DNA of 61,479 nt from a virus: IMG/VR virus record IMGVR_UViG_3300009155_000068, positions 1-61,479 of that record. One strand, 5' to 3'. The notes beneath the pieces were generated by a model. It did no database searches. It was not told the DNA's origin and was given only the letters and a program-made list of their open reading frames with translations. This document shows positions 1 through 7,815 of this stretch, piece after piece (position 1 is the stretch's first letter; every line of letters starts with the position of its first letter). Position numbers and translations under genes: made by a program.

Positions 1-259
1 CCGTGATGTATGGGAAAGCCTGTATCAGAATATTAACCTGCTGTTCATTGACGAACTTATTGACAACGGCTTGGACGCCAGCGGTGTTGAAAGTGCGCTG
101 GCAGTCTTAAAGAAGATGGCACGTGAACGCAACAAGAATATCTATCTAATCAGTCACAAAGACGAATTAATTGGTAGGGTAAACAATGTTCTTAAAGTAA
201 TTAAAGAAAATGGATTTACCAGTTACGATAATGATCTTGAAATATTAAATGAGCAGTAA
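1..259 (+). CDS. 46: Recombination endonuclease subunit gp46, C-terminal part
   Basis: The reading frame is open from base 2, so only the last 85 or so residues of the protein are present. They carry the ABC-ATPase Walker B segment (NLLFIDELIDNGLD) and the downstream switch histidine region (YLISHKDEL), as in the C-terminal lobe of SbcC/Rad50-type proteins. T4 gp46 works with gp47 in resecting DNA ends for recombination-dependent replication. The identification rests on these motifs and on the T4-like context. The start and the coiled coil lie outside the window. The stop overlaps the next gene by 11 bases. Confidence 0.85.
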   Translation, partial: RDVWESLYQNINLLFIDELIDNGLDASGVESALAVLKKMARERNKNIYLISHKDELIGRVNNVLKVIKENGFTSYDNDLEILNEQ

Positions 260-503
260 GCACGACGACATCATGAGTGCGTTTCGAAAGTATTTTGAAG
301 CCAATCAAAAGTGGGAAGTAGAACGGACTAAACGTAGTTCTATACAACTACGACAGAGTCTCAGCAGGATTAGAGAACTATGCTCAGATCAGCGTGTTAT
401 TGTGCGCGAGTGGGCAAGAATTAAAGAGGCAGAACTAGCAGAACGAGAGGCAAGAAGACAGGCTCAAAAGAGACAACAGGCAGAGGGCAGCGATGATAAC
501 TAA
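249..503 (+). CDS. Small basic helical protein, unknown function
   Basis: An 84-residue ORF starts inside the last codons of gp46 and ends 5 bases before the next gene, so it is probably co-transcribed with both. The sequence is highly charged (many Arg, Lys and Glu), has no hydrophobic segment and looks helical or coiled-coil from residue 20 to 78. No clear ribosome binding site precedes it, which is compatible with translational coupling to gp46. An alternative ATG exists at 273. I do not recognise a family. Confidence 0.6.
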   Translation: MSSKHDDIMSAFRKYFEANQKWEVERTKRSSIQLRQSLSRIRELCSDQRVIVREWARIKEAELAEREARRQAQKRQQAEGSDDN

Positions 504-508
504 GTGCC

Positions 509-934
509 ATGACATGGTACTTCCAAAATGAAATCGTTGAAACACTGCCCGAAGATTGTGTTGGATTTGTGTATCTAATTACAAATAATATCACAGGCAG
601 AAAATATATAGGCAAGAAGTTAGCCAAATTTGCAAAAACAACATATAAAACAGTAAAATTAAAAAACGGTACTAAAAAGAAAAAGAAGATTAGATCTAAG
701 ATTGATTCAGATTGGCGCGACTACTACGGGTCAAATCTAGAATTAAGCAAAGACGTAGACACACTAGGCAAAGAAAATTTCAAACGAGAGATAATGTTTT
801 ACTGTAAAAGTAAATCAGAATGTTCTTACATAGAGGCCAGAGAACAATTTACACACAAAGTTCTAGAATCAAAAGATTATTACAACGGACAAATTTCAGT
901 CCGTATACATGGCTCACACATATTAAAATCATAG
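509..934 (+). CDS. GIY-YIG type endonuclease, SegE-like
   Basis: This 141-residue protein has the start of a GIY-YIG nuclease domain at residues 18-37: GFVYLITN, then GRKYIGKK, matching the two beta strands bearing the catalytic tyrosines. A Lys-rich stretch and DWRDYYGSN follow, then a Glu-containing helix (ECSYIEAREQF) that could provide the metal-binding glutamate. The size and arrangement resemble the free-standing Seg-type homing nucleases of T4. It directly follows the recombination genes and directly precedes a long hairpin-rich region without genes. Whether it is an active homing nuclease or a fixed phage gene cannot be told from the sequence. Confidence 0.7.
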   Translation: MTWYFQNEIVETLPEDCVGFVYLITNNITGRKYIGKKLAKFAKTTYKTVKLKNGTKKKKKIRSKIDSDWRDYYGSNLELSKDVDTLGKENFKREIMFYCKSKSECSYIEAREQFTHKVLESKDYYNGQISVRIHGSHILKS

Positions 935-1370
935 GCTCCTAAGCGGTATAAGCAAGCACAAGCTAAAGTCGTGTGCCCACGCCAACTCGATAATAAGAGG
1001 GACGGAAATCTCTAGCCGCCAGAGTACTCAATCACTACCCGAAAGGATGATGATAGCAAAGCCCTTGCTGTTTGATTGTTTTAGAAATAATAGGCGAAAA
1101 GAGGGAGAAAAACCCACGTTTGCTGGCATGTTAGCGTATGCCTGTAGACCGCCGTCGTAATAAAGACTAAGCTCGAGGTACCGGACGACCGCCTCTGTAA
1201 TGCTTTAACGCTAAGTGACATAAGTGCAACTCAGATAATGTCCATTTCTTTGCCCGGTCAGGGCAAAGTGTGACTGAACAATCTAGATAATATCTTAAGT
1301 GCTTCGCACAATTACTTCTAGATAAATGCATTGAGCCTAGCGAAATGCAAGTGAGCGTAAGCTCACTTTT
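932..1370 (+). ncRNA. Candidate structured non-coding RNA
   Basis: These bases hold no convincing ORF on either strand. The two ends are complementary: TAGGCTC (932-938) pairs with GAGCCTA (1333-1339). Inside are GCACA/TGTGC (956-960/972-976), CAATCA/TGATTG (1029-1034/1073-1078) enclosing AGCAA/TTGCT (1055-1059/1065-1069), and GGCAT/ATGCC (1125-1129/1138-1142). Further on are GAGG/CCTC (1175-1178/1192-1195) around CGG-ACGA-CCG, GACAT/ATGTC (1217-1221/1238-1242), an 8-bp hairpin CTTTGCCC/GGGCAAAG (1248-1255/1261-1268) and GTGC-TTC-GCAC (1299-1309). A terminator closes the region. I found no tmRNA, RNase P or group I intron core motifs. No promoter is obvious, so the RNA may be processed from the gp46 transcript. 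The strand is inferred from the terminator. Confidence 0.5.
1349..1370 (+). terminator. Rho-independent terminator after the hairpin-rich region
   Basis: AAGTGAGC and GCTCACTT form a perfect 8-bp stem with a GTAA loop. The stem runs into TTTT. A late promoter begins two bases further on, so this separates the upstream transcript from the next gene. Confidence 0.75.
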
Positions 1371-1371
1371 A

Positions 1372-1378
1372 ATAAATA
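1372..1378 (+). promoter_or_regulatory. T4-type late promoter
   Basis: ATAAATA is followed by AACTATAATTC. The T4 late promoter is TATAAATA, with transcription starting about 6 bases past the octamer. This predicts a leader of about 15 bases for the gene at 1399, with no clear Shine-Dalgarno sequence. Confidence 0.65.
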
Positions 1379-1398
1379 AACTATAATTCAATATTCCT

Positions 1399-2283
1399 AT
1401 GAAAATTAAAGAACTTATCTCAGAAGCTGCCCCAATTAATTTTGTACAATGGTCGCCTAGTAATCCTAGTCTACGTGGCCCTTCGTCTCAGATAAGAGTA
1501 GCTCAAAAAAGTGCGGTTGCTAAAGGTGTACAAAGTGGACGTATTTTACTTAAAAGAGTAGATAGATTTTTGGCCAAAGGTCGATATGCTCCTATAATTA
1601 AATCTAAAAGTGCATTCTGGCGTAATAGTGGTAGGCTTATGCGCCTATGGACCCTAATAGGATTTGCCGGGTTAATTGAATCGTACTATGACAAGAAGTC
1701 TGCATTGGCAATTATGCGAGGATTACCTCCAGACGACGAAGATTATATGAGCGAGGATGATTATAATATTGCGTCTCGTCTGGCACTTGAATCACTGGCT
1801 GTGGAAATATTACTATCTCAAGGATTTGTGAGACTCCTACAGATGATGAAGATAGGCAAATGGGTAGTAACACTAGCTGGAGCATTTGGTAGTGCAGCAT
1901 CTCTAGGCACTAGTTTTGCTTTATTTCTAGCATCAGAATATGCTATGATTAAATTTCAAGATTGGTTAAAAACTGACAGTGGTCAAAAAATAGTTTCTTT
2001 TGCAGTGGCCTGGTGTGTAGATCCTATTCTTGGAGATCAATTTAAATTCATGGAACCATTTACTGCAAAACTTGGAGAGTTTGTCGGCCTAGCTAAATCA
2101 AAACCCAATGTAGTTGATCAACCAAATAAAGATAAACTAACTCCAGATGATAAGAAATCAAATTCTGGACAAGCAGGACAAGCAGAAAGACCAGATACTA
2201 CTATTCCAACACCTAATGTAGCACCAAGTTACAAAGGTGATCCCAATGAGTTAACTAAACGTGCGCCAATGCCGTTTACTTAA
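1399..2283 (+). CDS. Putative head-internal membrane-active protein with prohead-targeting-like N-terminus
   Basis: This 294-residue protein starts MKIKELISEAAP. That resembles the short capsid-targeting sequences of T4 internal proteins, which end in a (I/L)-x-E site cut by gp21 (here ISE, residues 7-9). A basic segment (residues 30-80) is followed by hydrophobic stretches near 83-97 and 153-185 that could span or insert into a membrane. The C-terminal 80 residues are polar and rich in Pro, Asn and Asp. The gene has its own late promoter and converges with the minus-strand gene at 2280, overlapping it by 4 bases. No known family is recognised. A role as a packaged, possibly ejected protein is inferred only from the N-terminus and the hydrophobic segments. 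Confidence 0.6.
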   Translation: MKIKELISEAAPINFVQWSPSNPSLRGPSSQIRVAQKSAVAKGVQSGRILLKRVDRFLAKGRYAPIIKSKSAFWRNSGRLMRLWTLIGFAGLIESYYDKKSALAIMRGLPPDDEDYMSEDDYNIASRLALESLAVEILLSQGFVRLLQMMKIGKWVVTLAGAFGSAASLGTSFALFLASEYAMIKFQDWLKTDSGQKIVSFAVAWCVDPILGDQFKFMEPFTAKLGEFVGLAKSKPNVVDQPNKDKLTPDDKKSNSGQAGQAERPDTTIPTPNVAPSYKGDPNELTKRAPMPFT

Positions 2284-2504
2284 ACTAAGGGCATCTGAGT
2301 TTTTTCTGTAATTTCTATATTTTCTTTAACAATTTTACTCAGTATTTCTCTATCTTCATAAGAATATATGTAGAGTAAGTCATTAATTGTGACTCCCCCT
2401 CTCATATACCAACTGAGTCTAAATAAATTTTCTTTAAAACTTTTTGCGCTTGAGTCGATGCTGACTAGATATGGTTCTATGTCAGAGTTGGGCAGTTCGA
2501 TCAA
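2280..2504 (-). CDS. Small conserved protein paired with gp26, possible tail assembly chaperone
   Basis: This is a 74-residue ORF. Its predicted TTG start overlaps the gp26 stop codon (TTGA), which indicates translational coupling. The core (RLSWYMRGGVTINDLLYIYSYEDREILSKIVKENIE, residues 29-64) is amphipathic and I associate it with small proteins next to gp26 in T4-like phages. Its position between the baseplate hub gene and the tape measure gene suggests a role in hub or tape-measure assembly (gp51-like or chaperone). The exact function is not established from the sequence. An internal ATG at residue 34 would give a much shorter product that loses part of this core. Confidence 0.6.
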   Translation of the reverse strand: MIELPNSDIEPYLVSIDSSAKSFKENLFRLSWYMRGGVTINDLLYIYSYEDREILSKIVKENIEITEKTQMPLV

Positions 2505-3325
2505 GCGTCTACGAAAAAATTTGATTGATCCATCTGAATAGCCACTGCGCTGTCATGCTCGCAAGATTCGCATTTTACCTGCATGTCGGGCACACGCCAT
2601 GTTTGATTATTTTTTTCTATCTGTTGTTTAATAGCATCAAACATACTTTTTTCTGAATTAATAATCCATTCTGCAATAAACGCCCGTTCGTCAACTACAG
2701 TCTGTGGTGCTTGTACACTTTCAATGCTGGCAATGTATGATTCATTTTGAATTATGGCTAATTTTTCATAGAGCTCTGCAATTATTTTAGACTTAGCATC
2801 TTCATCTTCTAAATTTAAACTTTGTCGAAGTTGTCTTTGAAGTTCAAAATTCTTTAAATTAAACTCAGTCATTGTTTTATAATCCAACGGTCTAATTGAT
2901 ATAGTTAACTCATCAATAGTAACCTTGTTGTCATACTTACATTTGCTAAAATGATCAATCAATGACATTAAATCAACATTATACTCATTCTCAGTTCCGC
3001 AGTTAGGACAATTATGCTCAATGCCCATGTTGCTACCATAGGTAGCAATACGTATAGCCACTAGTAGCATGTCTAAGTCTAAATTACAAATTTCCCAAGC
3101 ATTTTTAATGTTTGGGACACAACTTTGTATGACTCTAATAGTAGCTTCTCCATTCATTAGAGCATCAGGTGTTTTCAACAATAGTTCGTCCATGCCGGTC
3201 ATTGACATAACGGGCAGTTGTCCTATGGCATTGTCCACTGCATCTCCGCTATAGTACATGCCTTGACTGGGTAGCGTGATATAAATTTTTGGTTGACGAA
3301 AATATTTCTGTAGCGGATTATTCAT
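2501..3325 (-). CDS. 26: Baseplate hub subunit gp26-like
   Basis: This 274-residue protein resembles the T4 gp26 baseplate family (T4 gp26 has 208 residues). The N-terminal part (KIYITLPSQGMYY ... MTGMDELLLKTPDALMNGEATIRVIQSCVP) is the typical signature. Two Cys pairs, CPNC near residue 105 and CESC near residue 254, probably bind a zinc ion. It starts at ATG with a good GAGGT site 6 bases upstream. It is transcribed leftward from a perfect TATAAATA on the minus strand at 3362-3355. It is the first gene of a two-gene minus-strand operon, divergent from the tape measure gene. Confidence 0.8.
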   Translation of the reverse strand: MNNPLQKYFRQPKIYITLPSQGMYYSGDAVDNAIGQLPVMSMTGMDELLLKTPDALMNGEATIRVIQSCVPNIKNAWEICNLDLDMLLVAIRIATYGSNMGIEHNCPNCGTENEYNVDLMSLIDHFSKCKYDNKVTIDELTISIRPLDYKTMTEFNLKNFELQRQLRQSLNLEDEDAKSKIIAELYEKLAIIQNESYIASIESVQAPQTVVDERAFIAEWIINSEKSMFDAIKQQIEKNNQTWRVPDMQVKCESCEHDSAVAIQMDQSNFFVDA

Positions 3326-3338
3326 ATTTTTACCTCGG

Positions 3339-3362
3339 ATAAATATAATACGTGTATTTATA
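3339..3362. promoter_or_regulatory. Face-to-face overlapping late promoters
   Basis: On the plus strand ATAAATA (3339-3345) points right toward the tape measure gene. On the minus strand a perfect TATAAATA (3362-3355) points left toward gp26. By T4 spacing the starts would fall near 3351 (plus) and 3349 (minus), so each promoter lies inside the initially transcribed region of the other. Only one polymerase could occupy the site at a time. Confidence 0.65.
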
Positions 3363-3386
3363 TACCCACTTTTTTGGTAAAAAATT

Positions 3387-5714
3387 ATGTCATTAACTCA
3401 ACAGGATCTATTAGACGTACTGCGAACAGCTAACCGCCAGGGCTATTTTGCTAGTATGGGTGGAGGTGGAGGTGGTGGTGGAGGAGGTGGTGGAGGAGGT
3501 GGTGGAGGAGGTGGCCTCAATAATACAGTAGAAAAAGAAACTAATCCTGCCTTAGAAAAATTAGGAAATATTCTTAAAACTGGTGCTGGCGAAATATATG
3601 ACGGATTTAAAAAGATTTCTGATCAAAGTTACACTGTTGCTGATGCCAGTAAAGGCCTAGCAAATGTATTTGATACTATGGGCGGCACTGCTGGTCATGC
3701 AGCAGCTACGGTCATAGGCGATCTTGGAAAATATGGACAAGAAAGTGTAGAAAAATTTCGAGAAGTTAGCAAGTTTGGGGCTAGCTTTGGCAATGATGCT
3801 ATAGGATTTAGAGCAGGAGCAGCACAAACTCGTATGAGTTTTGATGAATATACTAATTTTATATCTAAGAATAAAGATAATCTAGTGGGACTTGGTGGAA
3901 CAGTTACTGAAAGTGCTAAATCATTTAATAAGTTTTCTAAAGATTTTATGGATACCGATGTAGCAGATAAGATGAGATCCATGGGTTATTCTACTGAAGA
4001 ACTTAATACTGTGTTAATAGGCACTATGGCCACACAACGATTAGTGGATCGCAGCAACGCAGATGCAAACAAAGTTGCAGTACACGCCGCAGAAGATCTA
4101 GCCACACAGATGGATGCAGTGGCCAAGATAACTGGTAAGAGTAGACAAGAACAAGAAGAAGCAATGAAAGCTAGGGCCACTGATGCACAATATCAAGCCA
4201 TGGAAAAACTATCATTAATGGGACTTAATGAGAAAGAAAAAGCAGCTAGGGCAGCATCCATTGCACAAATGCAGGCCAGCGCACACTCACTGGGACCAGC
4301 AGTTGAAGGTGTAGTCAAAGAAATGGCCACAGGCGGTGTTCGAAGCAAAGAAGCCAGCGAACAGATGGCAGCACTTGGTCCTGCTGGCAAACAATTACAA
4401 GACGCTGTCAACGCTAGTAAAAGTGCTAAAACAGAAGAAGATAAAATCCGTGCTGATAGATTAATGAAAGATGCTGAAGCAGCAATTATAGCACAGCAGA
4501 ACAGTAAAGGATATTTAGAAGCTCAACAATTAGGTATAGGCGCATTTAAAACCGGTGCTGAAAGTACTATGAGTTATAGTAAGTCTATGGATGCTACTCT
4601 TATAGAGATGAATTCTAGTAGATCAGAAGGTAACAAATTAAACTTAGCCAATGCAGAAGATGCTAAAAAAGTTAAAGCAGAAATGGATAAGCAGGTTAAG
4701 AATGAACAAGAAAGTAAAGATAAAGCTGGTAAGAAGATAGAAGGCGCAGCTACTACTGATGCTATTATTAAATTTGAAAGTCGTGCCAAAGATGCAGGAG
4801 CAGCCATTAATGCAAATCTAGTGGCACCATTAAATGAAGCACTGGGTAAGAGTATTAGAGAGTATGCTGAGAAAACAGATCCAAAGACTGGAAAAGCTCG
4901 CGGGAATCCTTTAGATAACGTTCAAGATGGTGTAAGTTATAGATCTAGAGTAGAAGCACCAATTGGAGCATTGACTAATTCAATACTGGGCGGACAAGAT
5001 ATAGCTGCTCAACCTAAGAAAATCACTGATAAAGATACAGGAAAAACATATCAAAAACCCAGAGAACTTGAAGCATTTAAGAACAAAGAATCATTAACTA
5101 ATACAATAAGTAATTTGACTAAGATGAATGTAACTGATTTAACAGTATTAGGAAAATTTAATCCCGGAGTAGGTAGACAGAAAGGCTCGCTAGGAGAAAC
5201 TGGTAGTTTATTTGAAAACTTTGGCTCTGGTACATTGGCCATGCTGCACGGAAAAGAATCTGTGGTAACAGAAGAGCAAATGAAATCTTTAATGACAGGA
5301 ATTCAAAGTTCTAATGTAGAAGGCATGCTTAAAAATCTAACCAGTAGTGTGGGATCGGTTAAAGGTGAATCAGGAATTGATATTGGTAAGATGTCTAAAG
5401 ATTTTAGTACTAGTATTAGTTCAATTGCACCAAAAATAGCATCTCCGTCTATGAATGGACTAAGAAAAAATGTAGACGGCCCAGGCAAGGCGGAATTAGA
5501 AATGGCTGCAATGGGTATGACTCCGTCTAGTGCTAACACTAAATCAGAAAGTACAACTCCTACTAAAGAAAAAACCATATCTGATTTGGACGACAAGCTA
5601 GATCAATTAAATAAGACTATGATGCAATTGGTTGCAATATCAGCACAGACTGCTGAAAATAGCGGTAAACAGATCAAAGCCACTAAAGGGTTGGGCGGAA
5701 ACTTATTCGCTTAA
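3387..5714 (+). CDS. 29: Tail length tape measure protein (gp29-like)
   Basis: This 775-residue protein is Ala-, Lys- and Glu-rich and mostly helical, with no Cys-rich or enzymatic motif. It sits beside gp26, as expected of the tape measure/hub protein (T4 gp29, 590 residues). The N-terminus has an uninterrupted run of 19 glycines (residues 25-43). The middle (about 150-470) is a long helical region. The C-terminus (SDLDDKLDQLNKTMMQLVAISAQTAENSGKQIKATKGLGGNLFA) is an amphipathic helix typical of this group. The length predicts a tail longer than that of T4 if the usual length-per-residue rule holds. Translation would start after a leader of about 36 bases with a weak GGT-type site. Confidence 0.75.
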   Translation: MSLTQQDLLDVLRTANRQGYFASMGGGGGGGGGGGGGGGGGGGLNNTVEKETNPALEKLGNILKTGAGEIYDGFKKISDQSYTVADASKGLANVFDTMGGTAGHAAATVIGDLGKYGQESVEKFREVSKFGASFGNDAIGFRAGAAQTRMSFDEYTNFISKNKDNLVGLGGTVTESAKSFNKFSKDFMDTDVADKMRSMGYSTEELNTVLIGTMATQRLVDRSNADANKVAVHAAEDLATQMDAVAKITGKSRQEQEEAMKARATDAQYQAMEKLSLMGLNEKEKAARAASIAQMQASAHSLGPAVEGVVKEMATGGVRSKEASEQMAALGPAGKQLQDAVNASKSAKTEEDKIRADRLMKDAEAAIIAQQNSKGYLEAQQLGIGAFKTGAESTMSYSKSMDATLIEMNSSRSEGNKLNLANAEDAKKVKAEMDKQVKNEQESKDKAGKKIEGAATTDAIIKFESRAKDAGAAINANLVAPLNEALGKSIREYAEKTDPKTGKARGNPLDNVQDGVSYRSRVEAPIGALTNSILGGQDIAAQPKKITDKDTGKTYQKPRELEAFKNKESLTNTISNLTKMNVTDLTVLGKFNPGVGRQKGSLGETGSLFENFGSGTLAMLHGKESVVTEEQMKSLMTGIQSSNVEGMLKNLTSSVGSVKGESGIDIGKMSKDFSTSISSIAPKIASPSMNGLRKNVDGPGKAELEMAAMGMTPSSANTKSESTTPTKEKTISDLDDKLDQLNKTMMQLVAISAQTAENSGKQIKATKGLGGNLFA

Positions 5715-5717
5715 ATA
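5711..5717 (+). promoter_or_regulatory. Late promoter abutting the portal start codon
   Basis: TTAAATA ends 7 bases before the ATG of gp20 and follows AATACACT-type sequence like the T4 late consensus. The predicted transcript starts within two or three bases of the ATG, and no Shine-Dalgarno sequence is visible. Confidence 0.6.
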
Positions 5718-5724
5718 ATACACT

Positions 5725-7452
5725 ATGTCATGGAAAAAATACTTTTCGCCTGTACCTACTGGTAGTAGTACCAGTAATGTTACATCAATGAACTCTGCTA
5801 GTAAAGCAGGGCCAGCACGAACAAACTACAGTTCATATCTACCAGATATCTACTCTGGCAGTCCAAATCGTGTTGAACGTTATCTACAGTATGATACTAT
5901 GGACAGCGATCCAGAAGTTAATGCAGCCTTAGATATTTTAGCTGAATTTTGTACACAGCTATCAAAAGAAAACAACACTCCGTTTACTGTACAATGGCGC
6001 AGTAAGGCCACTAACAGTGAAATACATATCCTAAAAGAATACCTACAACAGTGGACAAAACTACAAAAGTTTGACACTAGAATGTTTCGTATCATTAGAA
6101 ATATTTTCAAATACGGTGATGGATTCTTTATCCGTGATCCAGAGAATCAAAAATGGTTCTATGTTGATTCAGGTAAAGTTGTTAAGATCATTGTCAACGA
6201 AAGTGACGGGAAAAAGCCCGAACAATATGTTATCCGTGACCTAAATCCAAACTTTATGAATTTAGTTGTAACACAGATTACACCCAATATTCATCAAACA
6301 ACCAACGGTGGATCTAGTTATGTAGCAGGCGGCGGCGCCGCACGTGGAATGACTGGAGCATATCCTACTCAAGCAGGAACACGTTTTAGTACAGGTGAAC
6401 AAGAGCTGGCAGTTGATGCTAGACACGTGATACACCTAAGTCTATCAGAAGGATTAGACAACAACTATCCGTTTGGTAATAGTCTACTTGAAAACGTTTT
6501 TAAAACTTATAAACAAAAAGAATTGCTAGAAGATGCGATTCTAATCTATCGTATACAACGTGCGCCAGAGCGCAGAATTTTTTATATTGACGTGGGAAAT
6601 ATGCCCAGTCACTTGGCCATGAGCTTTGTTGAACGAGTTAAAAATGAAATTCATCAACGCAGAATTCCTAGCCAAAGCGGTGGCGGCAACAATGTTATTG
6701 ACAGTGCCTACAACCCATTGAGTATCAACGAAGACTACTTCTTCCCGCAGACAGCAGAGGGTCGTGGATCAAAAGTTGACACACTTCCAGGTGGTACTAA
6801 CCTAGGTGAAATTGACGATTTAAAATACTTTACCAACAAGTTGTTCCGTGGTTTAAGAATTCCAAGTAGCTATCTGCCAACAGGTGCAGATGACAGCCAA
6901 GCACAGTATAACGATGGTCGCGTTGGCACAGCATATATTCAAGAACTACGTTTTAACAAGTACTGTGAACGTTTACAAGCACTAGTTTCAAGTATTTTTG
7001 ACCAAGAATTTAAAATGTTCTTGTACTCAAAAGGTGTAAACATTGACTCATCATTGTTTGATCTTAAGTTTAATCCACCAATGAACTTTGCTAGCCAGCG
7101 CCAAGCAGAGCTGGACGGCAATAGAATTAATACATTTAACACAGTACAGGCAGTGCCCTTTATGTCAAAACGTTTTGTACTAAAACGATTCTTAGGATTA
7201 ACCGACGAAGAAGTTGCAGAAAACGAACGTCTATGGGCAGAAGAGAAAGGTGAATCTATACCTGTACACACTGACAGCGCCGGAGAATTACGTTCAGCAG
7301 GTCTAAGTCAAGCCGGTATTGAAGCAGATATTGAAGCCAGCGCACCAGAAGGTGCACCTGAAGATATGATGCCACCTGAGCCAGGTGCTGGAGGCGGAGC
7401 ACCAATGCCAGCACCCACAGGTGCACCGGCTACTCCACCGCCGGCAGCATAA
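5725..7452 (+). CDS. 20: Portal vertex protein gp20
   Basis: This 575-residue protein matches T4 gp20 (524 residues) in overall plan. It has the segment PDIYSGSPNRVERYLQYDTMDSDPEVNAALDILAEFCTQ near the N-terminus, and EGLDNNYPFGNSLLENVFKTYKQKELLEDAILIYRIQRAPERR. The canonical core LPGGTNLGEIDDLKYFTNKLFRGLRIPSSYL lies near residues 352-383. The C-terminal 50 residues are Pro-, Gly- and Ala-rich and probably disordered. As the portal dodecamer it is the nucleus of prohead assembly and the docking site for terminase. It follows the tape measure gene and heads the head operon. Its start has no ribosome binding site but lies at the predicted late transcription start. Confidence 0.95.
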   Translation: MSWKKYFSPVPTGSSTSNVTSMNSASKAGPARTNYSSYLPDIYSGSPNRVERYLQYDTMDSDPEVNAALDILAEFCTQLSKENNTPFTVQWRSKATNSEIHILKEYLQQWTKLQKFDTRMFRIIRNIFKYGDGFFIRDPENQKWFYVDSGKVVKIIVNESDGKKPEQYVIRDLNPNFMNLVVTQITPNIHQTTNGGSSYVAGGGAARGMTGAYPTQAGTRFSTGEQELAVDARHVIHLSLSEGLDNNYPFGNSLLENVFKTYKQKELLEDAILIYRIQRAPERRIFYIDVGNMPSHLAMSFVERVKNEIHQRRIPSQSGGGNNVIDSAYNPLSINEDYFFPQTAEGRGSKVDTLPGGTNLGEIDDLKYFTNKLFRGLRIPSSYLPTGADDSQAQYNDGRVGTAYIQELRFNKYCERLQALVSSIFDQEFKMFLYSKGVNIDSSLFDLKFNPPMNFASQRQAELDGNRINTFNTVQAVPFMSKRFVLKRFLGLTDEEVAENERLWAEEKGESIPVHTDSAGELRSAGLSQAGIEADIEASAPEGAPEDMMPPEPGAGGGAPMPAPTGAPATPPPAA

Positions 7453-7455
7453 ATA
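7449..7455 (+). promoter_or_regulatory. Late promoter overlapping the portal stop codon
   Basis: ATAAATA contains the TAA stop of gp20 (7450-7452) and ends 5 bases before the next ATG (7461). By T4 spacing the A of the ATG is the +1 base. Confidence 0.55.
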
Positions 7456-7460
7456 ATATC

Positions 7461-7703
7461 ATGATTCTAAGAGAACTTTTTTATATTGATCCAGATACCA
7501 AGGCCATGGCCACGGATCTGCGCTACGATCAAAGCCGTGATACGTCTTTAATTCGTCGTAGCGACACTAGAAAAACTAGACTAAGTCTAGGACAGATCAA
7601 CGAGTTAAGAAAAAATTCCGAAAGTCACATACTTGAGCAAGAAGACGAATTAAGTTTTATCAACACAATGTACGGACAAGAGCCAGCAGCTCCTGCCGCT
7701 TAA
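7461..7703 (+). CDS. Small protein at the gp67/gp68 position, probable prohead core component
   Basis: This 80-residue polar protein has a conserved-looking core (YIDPDTKAMATDLRYDQSRDTSLIRRSDTRKTRLSLGQINELRKNSE) and an Ala/Pro-rich tail. In T4 the genes between portal and protease (67, 68) encode small prohead core proteins, and this gene occupies that place. Sequence similarity to gp67 or gp68 is not evident, so the role is inferred from position. A terminator follows the gene. Confidence 0.65.
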   Translation: MILRELFYIDPDTKAMATDLRYDQSRDTSLIRRSDTRKTRLSLGQINELRKNSESHILEQEDELSFINTMYGQEPAAPAA

Positions 7704-7711
7704 CATTATTA

Positions 7712-7740
7712 CAGAAGTTTAAGGCAAAACTTCTGCTTTT
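7712..7740 (+). terminator. Rho-independent terminator
   Basis: CAGAAGTTT (7712-7720) pairs with AAACTTCTG (7727-7735) over 9 bp with a 6-base loop, followed by CTTTT. It ends the portal transcript before the core/protease/capsid operon. Confidence 0.75.
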
Positions 7741-7773
7741 CCACCATTATAATACCGTTTTTTACATTTATAT

Positions 7774-7780
7774 GTAAATA
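7774..7780 (+). promoter_or_regulatory. Late promoter of the core-protease-scaffold-capsid operon
   Basis: GTAAATA lies at the right edge of a palindrome (TTTACAT-TTAT-ATGTAAA, 7761-7778). The predicted leader is about 30 bases and carries a strong TAGGAG site 8 bases before the ATG at 7816. It is unlike the leaderless-type starts elsewhere. Confidence 0.55.
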
Positions 7781-7815
7781 TAATCGACAGCCTTATACTA
7801 TATAGGAGACCTAAT

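Noticed and set aside
1167-1391. A 74-residue minus-strand ORF in the gene-free region
   Set aside because: It overlaps the hairpins and terminator, has no ribosome binding site and its composition looks random.
935-1398. Group I intron, tmRNA or RNase P RNA
   Set aside because: I looked for the paired P7-type core, the tRNA-like ends and tag ORF of tmRNA, and the conserved RNase P boxes. None is present, and the flanking genes do not join into one ORF. Kept as an unclassified structured RNA.
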